Shown: positions 1-10,472, numbered from the stretch's first letter. The stretch: 64,000 nt of DNA from Cherax quadricarinatus (GCF_038502225.1 NC_091293.1:16613052-16677051); one strand, 5' to 3'. Notes: generated from the letters alone by a model not told the origin. Made by a program: numbers and translations.

Positions 1-36
1 AGGAACGGATTAAATACGAAAAACGAGGGACCACTG
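1..36. mobile_element. Right terminus of a Tigger/pogo-type DNA transposon
   Basis: The first 36 bases end in GGGACCACTG followed by TA (37-38), the usual end and TA target of Tigger/pogo elements. They contain the GGAACGGATTAA subterminal motif also seen in the Tigger copies further right. The rest of the element lies outside the window. Confidence 0.6.
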
Positions 37-38
37 TA

Positions 39-803
39 TTCTCGTTTTCATGGTCTCACGTGATAAAATGGAAAACATATTACAGAAATAGAGATGAGTT
101 TGATTAGTTTCATGATGAAAACAACCGTGAAATTGAGCTCAAAGTAGCAGAAATGTTCGATTTTTACCAGCGTTCAGGTGTAAGCAAATCACACCACACG
201 TCCAATACACATCAACTGGGGAGTCTAATATTCTTTCACTAGTGCACTGATATTATTTATACCATTTTTACAATAATGCAGTATGCATAACAGTAAATTT
301 TGTATTTTTTGTATGAATAAAAAATCAAAATATAAAGCAATAGTAAAATAAGAGGGGCCTAGAGACGTGACTAATGAACAGAGGATATGTTATTTTAGTG
401 CCAAGAATGTCTATATTGTTTATTCTGGACCCTATTTTGAAATTGGCATCTTTTTTAATTTGCATGAAATTGGCCAAATTGCCAATTTCTGACCACTTTA
501 TTGGGTAGTTCAAATCGGTAAATGGGCGGTTTCTTGTACTCAACTGATAGAAAAAATGGAGTTCTAAAGAAATAGCTATGAGTTTGGTCAACTGGAGCAA
601 TGGAATTCCCCAAAAACAGGGCTCAAAGTCAGCGAAATCGGCGATGTGTACATGTCACCGAGACGCTAACTTCGCGGGAGCGTAATTCCGTGAGTTTTCG
701 ACCAAATTTCACACTTTTGGTGTCATTACCATCAGGAAAAGATTCTCTATCATTTGCGACATAGAATGACAGTTATAGAAAGGGGCTTGCGACAGTCAAA
801 GGG
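39..803 (+). mobile_element. Right-end region of a second piggyBac-type element, no transposase
   Basis: The segment ends in GACAGTCAAAGGG immediately followed by TTAA (804-807), the same terminus and target as the complete piggyBac at 4909-7853. The preceding 50 bases also match that element's right end (the GCGACATAGAATGACAGTT motif at about 756-774), with several substitutions, so this is a related family rather than the same one. No left terminus is visible and no long frame is open, so it is a truncated or non-autonomous copy. The left limit is only a guess. Confidence 0.55.
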
Positions 804-841
804 TTAATTATTAACTGTCATGCTGTAGTTTCTCCACCTCT

Positions 842-870
842 ATTCAATCACTCTTATGGAGTGATTGAAT
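842..870. repeat. Perfect 12-bp inverted repeat (hairpin)
   Basis: ATTCAATCACTC (842-853) and its exact reverse complement (859-870) are separated by 5 bases. The hairpin sits between a piggyBac end and a Tigger-type MITE. It could be a leftover of an inserted palindrome or chance; no function is implied. Confidence 0.6.
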
Positions 871-896
871 TGTTGATCACTGAACCAATGTAAATA

Positions 897-1099
897 CAGT
901 GGACCCCCACATAACGATTACCTCCAAATGCGACCAATTATGTAAGTGTATTTATGTAAGTGCGTTTGTACGTGTATGTTTGGGGGTCTGAAATGGACTA
1001 ATCTACTTCACAATATTTCTTATGGGAACAAATTCGGTCAGTACTGGCACCTGAACATACTTCTGGAGTGAAAAAATATCGTTAACTGGGGGTCCACTG
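897..1099. mobile_element. 203-bp Tigger-type MITE
   Basis: Both ends read inward as CAGTGGACCCCC, and the terminal repeats match at about 20 of 22 positions. TA flanks the element on both sides (895-896 and 1100-1101). It is too short to code. The terminal sequence is close to that of the Tigger derivative at 14825-15776, so it was probably mobilised by a Tigger transposase. It lies in an intron of the NDRG-like gene. Confidence 0.8.
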
Positions 1100-1492
1100 T
1101 ACAGTGAAACCTCTCTAATGGATTTTGACAATTTCAAATGAAAAAAAAAATAACCAGACAATCTCTCCAATTATCAAACAAAATGTGTGGGACACAGCTC
1201 CTGCACATTGAAAGATAAGGTACAAGTTTGCAGTTTGGAGGGTAATTTGAACTGAGATGTCTGTGGACTTCTGGTAAGACAGAGAATGAGGAATGATAAA
1301 AGTGTTTCCCCTCTTTGAGTCACCCTGCCTTACAAATACAAATTTTATTTCTGTATGTGGTGAAAATGAAGTAGTTAACATGTAAGAAAACATTGGTAGG
1401 CACAAAAGAAAGCTACTAGTATGCAAAGCATTTTGGGCAAATTAACCCTAATGCTATGTTACTATTACAGGGCAGTTGACACACAGACTCAC
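1100..1492. other. Intron sequence with a possible Tigger-like left end
   Basis: Directly abutting the MITE is TACAGTGAAACCTC, which resembles yet another Tigger-like terminus, but no matching right end is seen nearby. The remainder shows no recognisable coding or RNA gene and is the intron downstream of the NDRG exon at 1493-1602. Confidence 0.4.
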
Positions 1493-1602
1493 TTGAGGAA
1501 AGCTTCCACATATTTGCGCAGGTTCTTGGGGTTGATCTTGCTCTGTAGGCGATCCTGGTACTCCTTGATGAGGTGTTCCTTGTTCTCTGCTGAGTCCAGT
1601 TG
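1493..1602 (-). CDS. NDRG: NDRG-family protein, internal exon (third of three seen)
   Basis: The minus strand reads 36 codons plus 2 bases, beginning QLDSAENKEHLIKEYQ and ending NPKNLRKYVEAFLK. This fits the helical cap segment of NDRG proteins, where the human proteins have an IxxMNxxNLxxFxxAY pattern. The exon is preceded by an acceptor (...CCCACAG) and followed by a GTGAGT donor. It starts in phase 0, matching the phase-0 end of the exon at 19994-20071, so the two join without loss. NDRG proteins are alpha/beta-hydrolase-fold proteins without known enzyme activity, acting in stress, differentiation and trafficking. Codons are GC-richer than the surrounding AT-rich intron, as expected of a functional exon. 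The next exon (phase 2) is not found in bases 1-1490 and presumably lies to the left. Confidence 0.78.
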
Positions 1603-4017
1603 CTGTGGGAGTGACATAGAGGTCACAATGGTGGTTCCTCCTTCAACTTAGTCTTAAGTTAACATTAGAAATCATAAATGGAATGTCACTTGACTAAGTT
1701 GCAAAATTTGTGTGGAGTTTAATGTCATGTTAAGTATACTTATATTGACTGTGCATGAAAATAACTAATTTTATATTAAATTTTTTTTATATATTCTGTT
1801 GAATTTTTGTATACTGTATCTGTTATGTAACTGATTCTGTAAAATTATACACACGAGTTTCAAATGTTATGACTATTAGTATATCAGTTTATTTGAATCT
1901 AAAATTATATTGCTGATTAGAATATTAGGCCCAGGTTTTTGAGTAGTGTGTTAAAATTTTGGAAATATAGTAGGAAGATTTTTTTAATTAAACTGATGAA
2001 GGAAGTGATTATAGGTAATAATATGCACATACAGTGCCTAAGATGCTAGTGTTCAAGGATAAAATATTGTAGACTGGTGATTGAAATGAAAAATTTAGTA
2101 TTGTTATTGGTGGTTAAAATAGAATTCCCTCAGAATAGCTGTTCTTCTGTATCTTCTGACCTTAATGTGTAGTGTCAAGTCAGACAGTGATGGAATAAAC
2201 CACATGCCTACTACTATACTTACGTAGTGCAAAAATACACTAAGACCATCATATAAAGTGGATCAAAAAAATAATGGGAAGTAGAAATGCCTACTACAGT
2301 AACTAATACCAACGAGTAAAACATAAATGATAATTAAAAAAAAAAAAGCATGCAAGGTATTAAAACTACACACTAGTAATTCTGGTAATGTGTGTTGACA
2401 CACTTAAGATTTGGGAATGGTGTAGTACAGTATTTAGGATTGTACAGTACCTGACATCCCCAAGTCCAAGAGTGTACAAAAGTTGTCTATGGAATTTAAA
2501 CTATTTTCAGTTTTCTTAATAGCTTTTGAATATATTTTTCTTGGCTAATTAGAATTTTTCTTTTTCAATGAGTTATAGCCAGTGAGTGCAGAACATAGAC
2601 AGACTTTTATTGATTAATTAGTGTAAGTAAAAAAAAATTAGATCATCTACACAACACTACACAGTACCTCCATCAAGCGCTGGAAGACGTCCAGTACAGT
2701 TGTGTACAGAGACGTGACAAGTTCGGAAGAGAGAATATTTTCAAATTAGAGTTCATGAGTAATCACACAACACAGTGCACTAACAGAGGAAGTCATTGAG
2801 CTGTAGGTTACAAACTTTTCTTCACCAAAGAAATCTGGTACCACAGAAAAAATGTAGTGGCAGAAGATATTCAGAGGCATTCCTTGAAAATGAAAGCAAA
2901 TGTTCTACTTACTGTACATGAACCATACCCTACATAACTGAAGGTGTCATGTGCATGCCATTCTCAGTTGTTATGGTCAAGTATACAGAGTACAGTAATG
3001 TACTGAAAGTTATTACTACTGTATCAGGTATGTATGGTATAGCAGTGTTTGTAAACTACTAAGGTTGAGCAAACTAGGGTACATGAGAACAGCACTTTAG
3101 TGTAAGTCTTCACTCCACAACATTAACGAACCACTGAAATAAACAAGTCACTGTACACCAGTCAGCAAATTAATGAAACAAGATCCTCGGAATAATTAAT
3201 AAGATCATTTTTGAGGCACCTTTGTCTCTCCCAGTGATAATATTAGATTCAGTCTTATAAAGTGAACTTATTAAGTGTCATTGCTCTTGAAATGTATTCG
3301 ATGTAAAAATTCCCCAAACGTATATTTTAATTCCATGTATAAAAAATTCAGCATTTAAATTAATATCTTATCAGTGTTAAAATAAATATTACCTAAAGAG
3401 AAAAAGGAGTTAATCTTGCATAATGAAATGTTTCAAAGGCAAACATCATCAAAATCTTATAACTGTACAACATCTTTGGAGTTTAGCCTTTATATAAAAT
3501 TTAATAATAATAATAGAAAAAATATTTCTCTACATAAAGAGGTTTCTATTTCCCCATCATTTATAAGTCCCTACAAGGCCTCTGAAGTTGCTTCATCAAT
3601 AATTTCCGAGAATCAAGCATGCAACAGCCTGTGAAAAGAACATTTAATGTCAGTATCACACCGATTATTCACAACATATACAGACTGAGGAGGAATGCTA
3701 TCTCCGGCTGCTGATGGAGTACCTGAGAGAGCATCTGGAACAGAAGTAAGACACATCATCACGACACATCTTTGCACTAACAGTCTTCCAGACCACTTAC
3801 AGAACACTAAACATTATGAGGGTGCAAACATTTATTAATGGCATAGCTTCGAGGAAAATTTCAAACATCTTGCGCTCAAAACACAGCACGGTATATCAGT
3901 CTCATATTAGTCAAACAATTAGCATAGGAAATAAGCACTGTAGAGAATAAAAAATCACAATATGTACTGTGGCTGGAACAATTCACCAAAAACCCACATT
4001 TAGGAGAAGAAGCTTTT
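1603..4017. other. AT-rich intron, nothing recognisable
   Basis: This is the left part of the 18.4-kb NDRG intron. It is AT-rich with short homopolymer runs and stops in all frames. A short GC-richer patch at about 2660-2720 has exon-like composition on the minus strand (open for some 20 codons, then a possible GT donor), but no convincing acceptor. I do not call it an exon. Confidence 0.5.
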
Positions 4018-4101
4018 GATGACATTTCGGTTTGTTCTATACCATTGTCAAGTTAAAACTTATGAACTGACAATGGTTCGAGATGGACCAAAATGACATC
4101 A
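4018..4101. repeat. Imperfect 37-bp palindrome with hammerhead-like motif
   Basis: Left arm 4018-4054 and right arm 4065-4101 are imperfect reverse complements around a 10-base loop. Both share ACCATTGTCA read inward. Each arm, read outward, has the order TTGACAA or CTGACAA, a short self-complementary stretch, then AAA, which resembles a decayed hammerhead-ribozyme core. Such cores are known in Penelope-like elements. The resemblance is weak here. Confidence 0.4.
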
Positions 4102-4908
4102 TAGGATTCATCACCTAAGTTTGGGATTATTGTGAAGCGAGGACTGTATCTGGCTACTCAATATTTCATTCTCGTAACCTCCTAAAATAATACAACATAG
4201 GTAGCATTATTACTAGTTAATAACCTGTCATCACTCATGGATTACACGCTTATTACTAAACTCCTTGTAGATATAGCCAAGAAAATTAAAAAAAAATTTT
4301 TTTTACTAGTAATGTTTTCAACAAAGAAATCAAAGTTTGTTATTTGAGGAAACCATTTATATTACATCATTTTCATTACTTTATATCTTTTCTGAAGAAA
4401 ATGAGTATTAAGCCAGGTATCATAGGTATTTGGGATCTCCTGTACAAAGATAAAACAAGGAAGCCTCATAACATGATGTCTTTACAATCTGGAAACCCTG
4501 ACATACTGCTGGGCGAGGTATACTATACTATACTATTTGCAATTATAGTATCCCATTAAACATTATATATAAACTAGGACAAATTAAAGTAGAACAATAT
4601 AAAAATGTAAACAATGAATATTATTTAAACTAAAATACAAGAATAACATTCCAATAACCAGAGGAATTAACAGGTGGTTGTGATGCAGTTGCTGCTGCAC
4701 TCCTAGCCTAACCTCGCTCTTACAGTATGAAGGAACATGATTAAATATCATCTACATTCAATGCCTCCTGCAGCTTGTGGCCACCATAATTTATTTACAG
4801 AGTGGTATGGTAAACAGCAGCCGCTGCTGATGCAATGGATACCTTCCTATAACCCTAATGCTGTACTTTTTAAAGTTTTCTGTTTTCCAATATGGTACTA
4901 CAACTTAA
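4102..4908. other. Intron sequence up to the piggyBac target
   Basis: AT-rich DNA with no recognisable gene. It ends with the TTAA (4905-4908) that is duplicated on the far side of the piggyBac element at 7854-7857. Confidence 0.5.
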
Positions 4909-5124
4909 CCCTTTGACTGTTTCCGACGTATAAATACGTCTTACGAGCCAATGTTTCTGACGTATTTATACGCACAAATTCTAGCGGCTTCAAATCGAGC
5001 GCCAAAGGCCTGATAGGCCTACACGGGAGAGAATGGGTCTCAGTGGTCGGTGTGCACCCTGTGAAAAAAATCTGGGACCTAGCGGTGCATTGTGGGAATG
5101 CCATGTTGTCAGTCTATTTTCACC

Positions 5125-7371
5125 ATGCCTCTCGGTAAGAAGTTCCTCACTCCTCGGCGGATTGGAGGTCTTTTGTTCCCAAGTGATAGCTCTAACAGTG
5201 ATGAAAGTGTCAGTGACAGTGAATTCAAGGGTTTTCAAGTGAGTGTTACCGAAAAAAGTGCCCAGGATAACGTAAATAGTGACGAAAACCCAGATGACCC
5301 ACAACCTTCGACCTCTGGTGCTGTGCCGGCTTGTTCACGTTCACGTTCGCCTGTACCAGGACGAAAGAGGAAACTATTTGGTCGTGTACAACACCCTGAT
5401 GATAGCAGTGATAGTGATAGTGATAGTGATAGTGATTTCAAAGTCATTGAAAGCAGTTCTAGTGACAGTGAGAGTGAATATTCCCCAGTGAAGCGCCAGT
5501 ATGTACGACGTAGCATGCGGTCTGGTAGTGTTTCATATGTTGTTCCAAGGGGAAGGAGAAACTCTGGGAGCACATCCCGTGGCCCAACACCACGACCTGA
5601 TAGTGAAGATGACGATATTGTGACGATGGGTATGAATGGTGACAGTGAGGGAGGAGGCAGTGGTGGTGATAGTGAGGGTGGCACGGCCCATGTGGCACCA
5701 TCACCGGGCCACGCTACTAGCCACGCGGCTGACTCAGCAGAACAACCAGCCTCACCCTACCCCACACTGCCACAACCTGCACCACCACAACCTGCACAGC
5801 CACAACCACAGCCACAACCACGGTACAATATCCAGACCCCACCAGCAGACCGCATCTGGGATTGGCAGGACGGTGACGAGTTTGTTCCCAGTCCCCATGA
5901 CTTTGATGAAACACAAAGTGGAATAAAGCCATCTTGTCCACTTGGGAACAATGCCAGTGAACTGGACTGCTTTGAGTTATTCTTTGATGAACCCCTGATG
6001 GACATCATTGTCAGGGAAACCAACACATACTGTGAATACACCATGGCAAATACAATTCTCTCACCAAAATCACGGCTACACAAGTGGAAGGAGACAACTG
6101 TGGCAGAGATGTACCTGTTTTTTGCCACAATAATGCTTATGCCACATGTGTATAAGCACACTGTCACCACATACTGGACAACAGATCGCCTGATTTCAAC
6201 TCCAGGTTTTAGTGACATTATAGGTGTCAATCGTTTCCTGATACTGTTGCGTATGTTACACTTTTCAGACAAAACCAGGCCTGACAGAAGCGACAGGTTA
6301 TATAAGATAAGAAATGTGTTTATGTACCTGAAACAAAAGTGCTGCATGTATTTTTATCCCTTCAGGAAGCTTGTTATTGATGAGTCCTTGATTTTATTCA
6401 AAGGAAGACTCTCATTCAAGCAATATATACCAAGCAAGAGGAAACGCTTTGGTATAAAGCTATTTGTACTGTGTGATTGCAGAAGTGGTCTTGTTTTAGA
6501 TATTATTGTGTACACTGGCAGTAATACTTTGAGAGATACCATGAAGTTATTGGGTATCTCTGGTGATGTGGTTCGAACAATGATGGAACCATATCTTGGT
6601 AAGAGGCATATGTTATTTACTGATAACTGGTACACAAGCCCCTTACTCAGTGATTTCTTGCGAGTGAACTTGACAGACGTGTGTGGCACAGTGCATGGTA
6701 ATCGCAAACATATGCCAAGGTTCGACGCTGGCACTCGCAGAGGTGAGGTGCAAGCCTTTGCTGCCAATGACATCATGGCATTTCGGTGGCATGACAAACG
6801 TGATGTCACATTGTTGACATCAGTTCACACAAACGAAATGGTACCCAGTGGCAGGGACAACAGAGAGACCAATGAACCCATTCTAAAGCCTGCAGCTGTC
6901 ATGGACTACAACCTCAATATGCGCTTAGTGGACAAATGTGACATGCAGATTGGGTTTGCAGACTGTGTACGCAAGAGTTATAAGTGGTATATCAAACTTT
7001 TTTTCCATCTTGTTGATATCTCTATGCTAAATGCTTATAACATATACAAGTTGAAGACCAACAAAACACCAAAATATGGTGAATTTTGCCTGTCAGTAAT
7101 CAGACAAATAATTGCAAAGTACAAAGGAGCAACTCCTGCAATAGACCAGCGCCCACAGACGTCATCTCGTTTGAGGCCTGGTGATCACTACCCCATACAA
7201 CTGCCTCCTACTACTGCCAAGAAAAATGCTCAGAAGAGGTGTTATGTATGTATGCATACCACAAAACGCCCACAAACACGCAGAGACACTCGTTTTATGT
7301 GTGAGGAGTGTGAAGTGCCCCTCTGCATATACCCATGTTTCAAAGAGTTCCACAAGCTGCAGCAGTTCTAG
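5125..7371 (+). CDS. piggyBac transposase (DDE_Tnp_1_7 type), apparently intact
   Basis: The protein has 748 residues from the ATG at 5125, chosen because it sits in a CACCATGC context and begins MPLGKKFLTPRRIGG. An in-frame ATG at 5098 is an alternative. Residues 1 to about 250 form an acidic Ser/Asp-rich then Pro/Gln-rich disordered leader. The RNase H-like catalytic core follows, with the expected acidic residues at D419 (VIDES), D500 (LFTDNWYTS) and D603/D606 (VDKCDMQ), matching the DDD/D set of piggyBac. Residues about 706-742 hold the C-terminal cysteine-rich zinc-binding domain (CYVC...CEEC...CIYPC). The enzyme should excise and reinsert the surrounding element at TTAA, acting in the nucleus. 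There are no internal stops. Domestication (PGBD-like) is an alternative, but the intact terminal repeats and TTAA make an element-encoded enzyme more likely. Confidence 0.93.
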   Translation: MPLGKKFLTPRRIGGLLFPSDSSNSDESVSDSEFKGFQVSVTEKSAQDNVNSDENPDDPQPSTSGAVPACSRSRSPVPGRKRKLFGRVQHPDDSSDSDSDSDSDFKVIESSSSDSESEYSPVKRQYVRRSMRSGSVSYVVPRGRRNSGSTSRGPTPRPDSEDDDIVTMGMNGDSEGGGSGGDSEGGTAHVAPSPGHATSHAADSAEQPASPYPTLPQPAPPQPAQPQPQPQPRYNIQTPPADRIWDWQDGDEFVPSPHDFDETQSGIKPSCPLGNNASELDCFELFFDEPLMDIIVRETNTYCEYTMANTILSPKSRLHKWKETTVAEMYLFFATIMLMPHVYKHTVTTYWTTDRLISTPGFSDIIGVNRFLILLRMLHFSDKTRPDRSDRLYKIRNVFMYLKQKCCMYFYPFRKLVIDESLILFKGRLSFKQYIPSKRKRFGIKLFVLCDCRSGLVLDIIVYTGSNTLRDTMKLLGISGDVVRTMMEPYLGKRHMLFTDNWYTSPLLSDFLRVNLTDVCGTVHGNRKHMPRFDAGTRRGEVQAFAANDIMAFRWHDKRDVTLLTSVHTNEMVPSGRDNRETNEPILKPAAVMDYNLNMRLVDKCDMQIGFADCVRKSYKWYIKLFFHLVDISMLNAYNIYKLKTNKTPKYGEFCLSVIRQIIAKYKGATPAIDQRPQTSSRLRPGDHYPIQLPPTTAKKNAQKRCYVCMHTTKRPQTRRDTRFMCEECEVPLCIYPCFKEFHKLQQF

Positions 7372-7420
7372 GAACGTGGTTAGTGACTGTACATATGTAT
7401 ATATATTATGGAACAATAGT

Positions 7421-7426
7421 AATAAA
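7421..7426 (+). terminator. Polyadenylation signal of the piggyBac transcript
   Basis: AATAAA lies 50 bases after the transposase stop, followed by a T/G-rich stretch, the usual arrangement of a poly(A) signal with its downstream element. Confidence 0.55.
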
Positions 7427-7861
7427 CATTGTTTTGTATTGTTTGTTTGTGTAAACAAAGTGTATACACAAACTAATAGTGATAAAGTTTGTTCTGTTAT
7501 TGTGTTGTAAATAATGAGTGTATATTTGAACAATGCACCTTACATTGGTCTCACAGGCCACATAAGTTACCTGGAAAAGAAAAATACTGAAAAATGCAAG
7601 AAACCTTTGAATTAGAGTAAATAAAAGAATACCGGGTGGGCGGCAGTCGCCGCTGTTGCCGTACGCACGTCAATTTCTGCAAACTTTGCGGCTCTATATC
7701 TCGGTAAGTACTGATGGCAAAAATTTTTTTTAGGCTTAAAACACTAGTAAAAATATTCCTAACATTTTCATAAGAAAAAGTAATTTTTTTTTTTTCGAAT
7801 ATTTGGCGACATAGAATGACAGTTTCAGAGAGGGCCCTGAAACAGTCAAAGGGTTAATGAT

Positions 7862-8560
7862 ATTTTCATACCAGTTATTTGTGTCATCATCAAAGATATG
7901 ATGACAAGAGCTTTACCAGTTTCATGGGCATCTTTAACAGCTTCCAACACAGTAAAATATCCAGTTCCATATCTAGAGTAATTACCTTCCTGACACTCAC
8001 AAATCAGATCTCAGAACTAGACTTGATTCTATCTTAGACACAAATGCAAACTTAAATGAAATTTGTACTTCTTTTCTTATAAGAGGAAGGTCTTGTTCCA
8101 CAGTTTTATACAATTCAGCTGAATGTTGTGTCAAAACTGTGTATTTCACATCACTCTGTTAGTGAATAAAAGACATATGCAACACTTAGGTATCTTTATG
8201 AGGGGAACATTTCAGCAACCAGCAGCTTTATCAGTCCAATATGATCAATTGTACCAGAAACAATGGAAGACAAGGTGTTGCTTATAGGCCTTATTCATCT
8301 ACATGTTGGTATTGTATACCATCAATATTCCAATCACTGGATTTAGCTTGGCTACAGTGCTTAATACCAGAGCCATTACCATTTTCAACACTTTCTGGTT
8401 GAATAAACATTATGTTGGTCCTGTGTGATGGTTTAGCACATGTGAAGATATCATCATGAAAATCATCATTAATTAAAATGGCATTTCCTGGATAACATAA
8501 AGTTAGCTCCTATATGTAGATCTCTATATCATTTTTGGTCCAGGAAGCATGCAGGTTCAG
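7862..8560 (-). pseudogene. Decayed unidentified reading frame
   Basis: On the minus strand two open stretches look protein-like. About 8300-8560 includes NLHASWTKNDIEIY, then a stop, then NAILINDDFHDDIF. About 7990-8140 includes HSAELYKTVEQDLPL. A further open piece near 9230-9345 includes SWYAFPSHIAYSENS. They are separated by stops, frameshifts and the Penelope-like insertion. I do not recognise the family. It may be a dead transposon gene or a retrocopy; the composition alone could also produce such stretches. Confidence 0.3.
8160..8290 (-). mobile_element. Penelope-like element fragment with degenerate hammerhead motif
   Basis: The plus strand carries a TAGGTATCTTTATGAGG...TTTCAGC...CTTTATCAGTCC module that recurs in altered form at 19287-19426. 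Read on the minus strand (8236 to 8203) it gives CTGATAA, a short GC-rich hairpin, then GAAA, the order of a hammerhead ribozyme core (consensus CTGANGA...GAAA) with one core change. Hammerhead motifs are established components of Penelope-like retroelements. No reverse transcriptase is present. Limits are approximate. Confidence 0.45.
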
Positions 8561-10162
8561 GACATCCTGCTACAGTAGTTTATAGTGTTCCTACAGACAG
8601 TTTTCTGAGCACATCTATTTAAAATTCCTTGTATGGCCATGAACTAACAATTAAGTCTTGGTACACTTGACAGTGATAAATGATAATAATATCAATAATA
8701 AGGCTACTATTTGTGAGCCACTGTAAGTTTCACTAAAATCAGTGTGTGATGGATCTCTTCAGCACTATAGACATTATTGTAATAGCATATTGGGCTGTTT
8801 CAGACCCTCTACATCAATGACTGCTGGTAATCAGGCCATGGATTCCTCACATGCTAACTTTTTATTCTGACATTAAACAACAATATTCAGCAACTGTTCA
8901 TCGAATCCTAAAGAGTATATAACTGCCACCACATAATTTCCTCCAAGCTGAACTATTGCAGACAATAGCAGTACTAGTCCTATGAAAACATACTTATAAA
9001 AACCTGCTTAAAAAACCTAAGAAAAAACTCTCATTTTCTAACTTTATCTTGTATCAACTTTTTTTAACCTGCTTAGTCACATAGCAACCCGCCATGTTTG
9101 CTCTTGGTTCACTCCTCTTCACTGCAGTTTTGCACATCATATATTTTGTAGATGAAGTTTGGAATCAAATTTTTGAAGAGGATGATACAGAGGAGATATC
9201 TTTTCTCCAGCAAAACTAATGGTATGTAGTAATTTCTGCTGCAAATGAATCTTGTATGGCATCAATAACAGAATTCTCAGAATAAGCTATGTGGGATGGA
9301 AATGCATACCATGAATCCTCTTGCTGCAGAATGCACCACATATTGCAATGAGGATGTTATATATCTCCCTCATGCACTAAATTGTTTTTGTTTCCTTAAC
9401 TGTGACTGATGAAACTTCTTTCACTACAAATTCCAAGTTTAGATAGTCTCTGAAAGAGTCCTTTTAGGTTTAGCACTTAAAGCAATAATGATAACATAAT
9501 AACTGTGAAAGAAACACACTTTTATGGGTCAATATCTCGAGTAATCTCAAGCTTTTCCACATGAGCAAACCCTTACGTTTGCAGTTTTTTTTTTTTTTTT
9601 TTTTAATTTCAACCATAATTCAAATCTGTTTTAAATGAATTTTTGTCATATGGACTTTGTCTCATATCTGCATTTTGTCTATGAAATTGAGGTTCTGCAA
9701 TTCTGTGCTTTTGTCCCTTGGTCTTGAGTGTTGGTTATTTTTTTTTTTTGAAGTTATAGAGCATTTTCATATGAAAAAAACTTATAATACTGTTTTTGAT
9801 ATCTCACTGAAATTTTTTATTACATTTCCAATACAAATTAAGTAAAACCATTATAGAGAACTTTCGGGTTCCATTCACAGGAACAAAAAAATTTAATCAG
9901 ACACTGAATTTTGCAACTAAAAACCTAGGGTGGATGTTTTAATTTTGCCACCTAGAGCATTTGGCGCACATTTAAGAGGGTCATCACAGCTCATTTTTCT
10001 TATAAATCATTCATGATATGATTAAAACCTTCAAACACTTCTCAGTACCACATGTCTGACTCTTTTTCATAATTTTTTCTTTTACCTGCCTTAATTGTTT
10101 AGTAATAAAGGGCAATGTTTTTTCTCGGATTTTCTCATTCCTCTGCGCTACTAATTTTTTAA

Positions 10163-10377
10163 CCCGTAAACGGTCCAAGCAGATCTATGTTCACATGTGC
10201 AGTGCTCCAAAAGTAGATCTACCTTTTTTTTACATATTTTCAATAACAAAAAAAAAAAGTAAATCAAAGCTTTTTTACACATTTTCAAATGTAATAAAAC
10301 AAAAAGAAGGTCTACTTTTTTTACTTACTTTCAAATGTTGAAAAAATGTATATATATACGTTTGGACAGTTTACGGG
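10163..10377. mobile_element. 215-bp TTAA-flanked MITE (piggyBac-type)
   Basis: The ends are inverted repeats CCCGTAAACGGTCCAA (10163) and the complement of TTGGACAGTTTACGGG (to 10377), matching at 15 of 16 positions. TTAA is on both sides (10159-10162, 10378-10381). The interior is A/T-rich with repeated AGATCTAC-like motifs. Its termini begin CCC like the full piggyBac at 4909 but otherwise differ, so a different piggyBac family probably moved it. Confidence 0.85.
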
Positions 10378-10472
10378 TTAAACTAACACCATTCCAATTT
10401 CTCTTTTTTTCTCTACATTCTTATCAGATTTTTATGCAATGTCTTATTCACTACAGCCCAAAATAACAACTA

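Larger units (their letters stand above)
4909..7853 (+). mobile_element. Complete autonomous piggyBac-family DNA transposon
   Basis: The element is 2945 bp. Its ends are exact 15-bp inverted repeats (CCCTTTGACTGTTTC at 4909-4923 and its complement at 7839-7853), and TTAA flanks both sides (4905-4908, 7854-7857). Just inside the left end are two copies of a GACGTAT-type palindrome (4925-4940, 4959-4972) that could be transposase-binding repeats. It carries one open transposase frame and an AATAAA signal 50 bases after the stop. The perfect ends and uninterrupted frame make it one of the youngest elements in the window. It is inserted in the large NDRG intron in the opposite orientation to the gene. 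Confidence 0.93.
7858..10162. other. Intron sequence with decayed fragments
   Basis: Continuation of the large NDRG intron. It contains a Penelope-like fragment (about 8160-8290), a degraded minus-strand frame (see separate entry), long T tracts near 9583-9604 and 9737-9750, and otherwise AT-rich sequence with no recognisable gene. Confidence 0.5.

Noticed and set aside
2655..2735. Extra NDRG exon on the minus strand (LYTTVLDVFQRLME then GTACTG)
   Set aside because: No convincing acceptor, no match to NDRG, and the flanking exons already join in phase without it.
3613..3807. Alternative minus-strand exon (PDALSGTPSAAGDSIPP)
   Set aside because: A possible acceptor exists, but there is no homology I recognise and it falls between exons that already join correctly.
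5235..5684. Minus-strand Ser/Leu/Pro-rich frame
   Set aside because: Shadow of the acidic Ser/Asp-rich leader of the piggyBac transposase.
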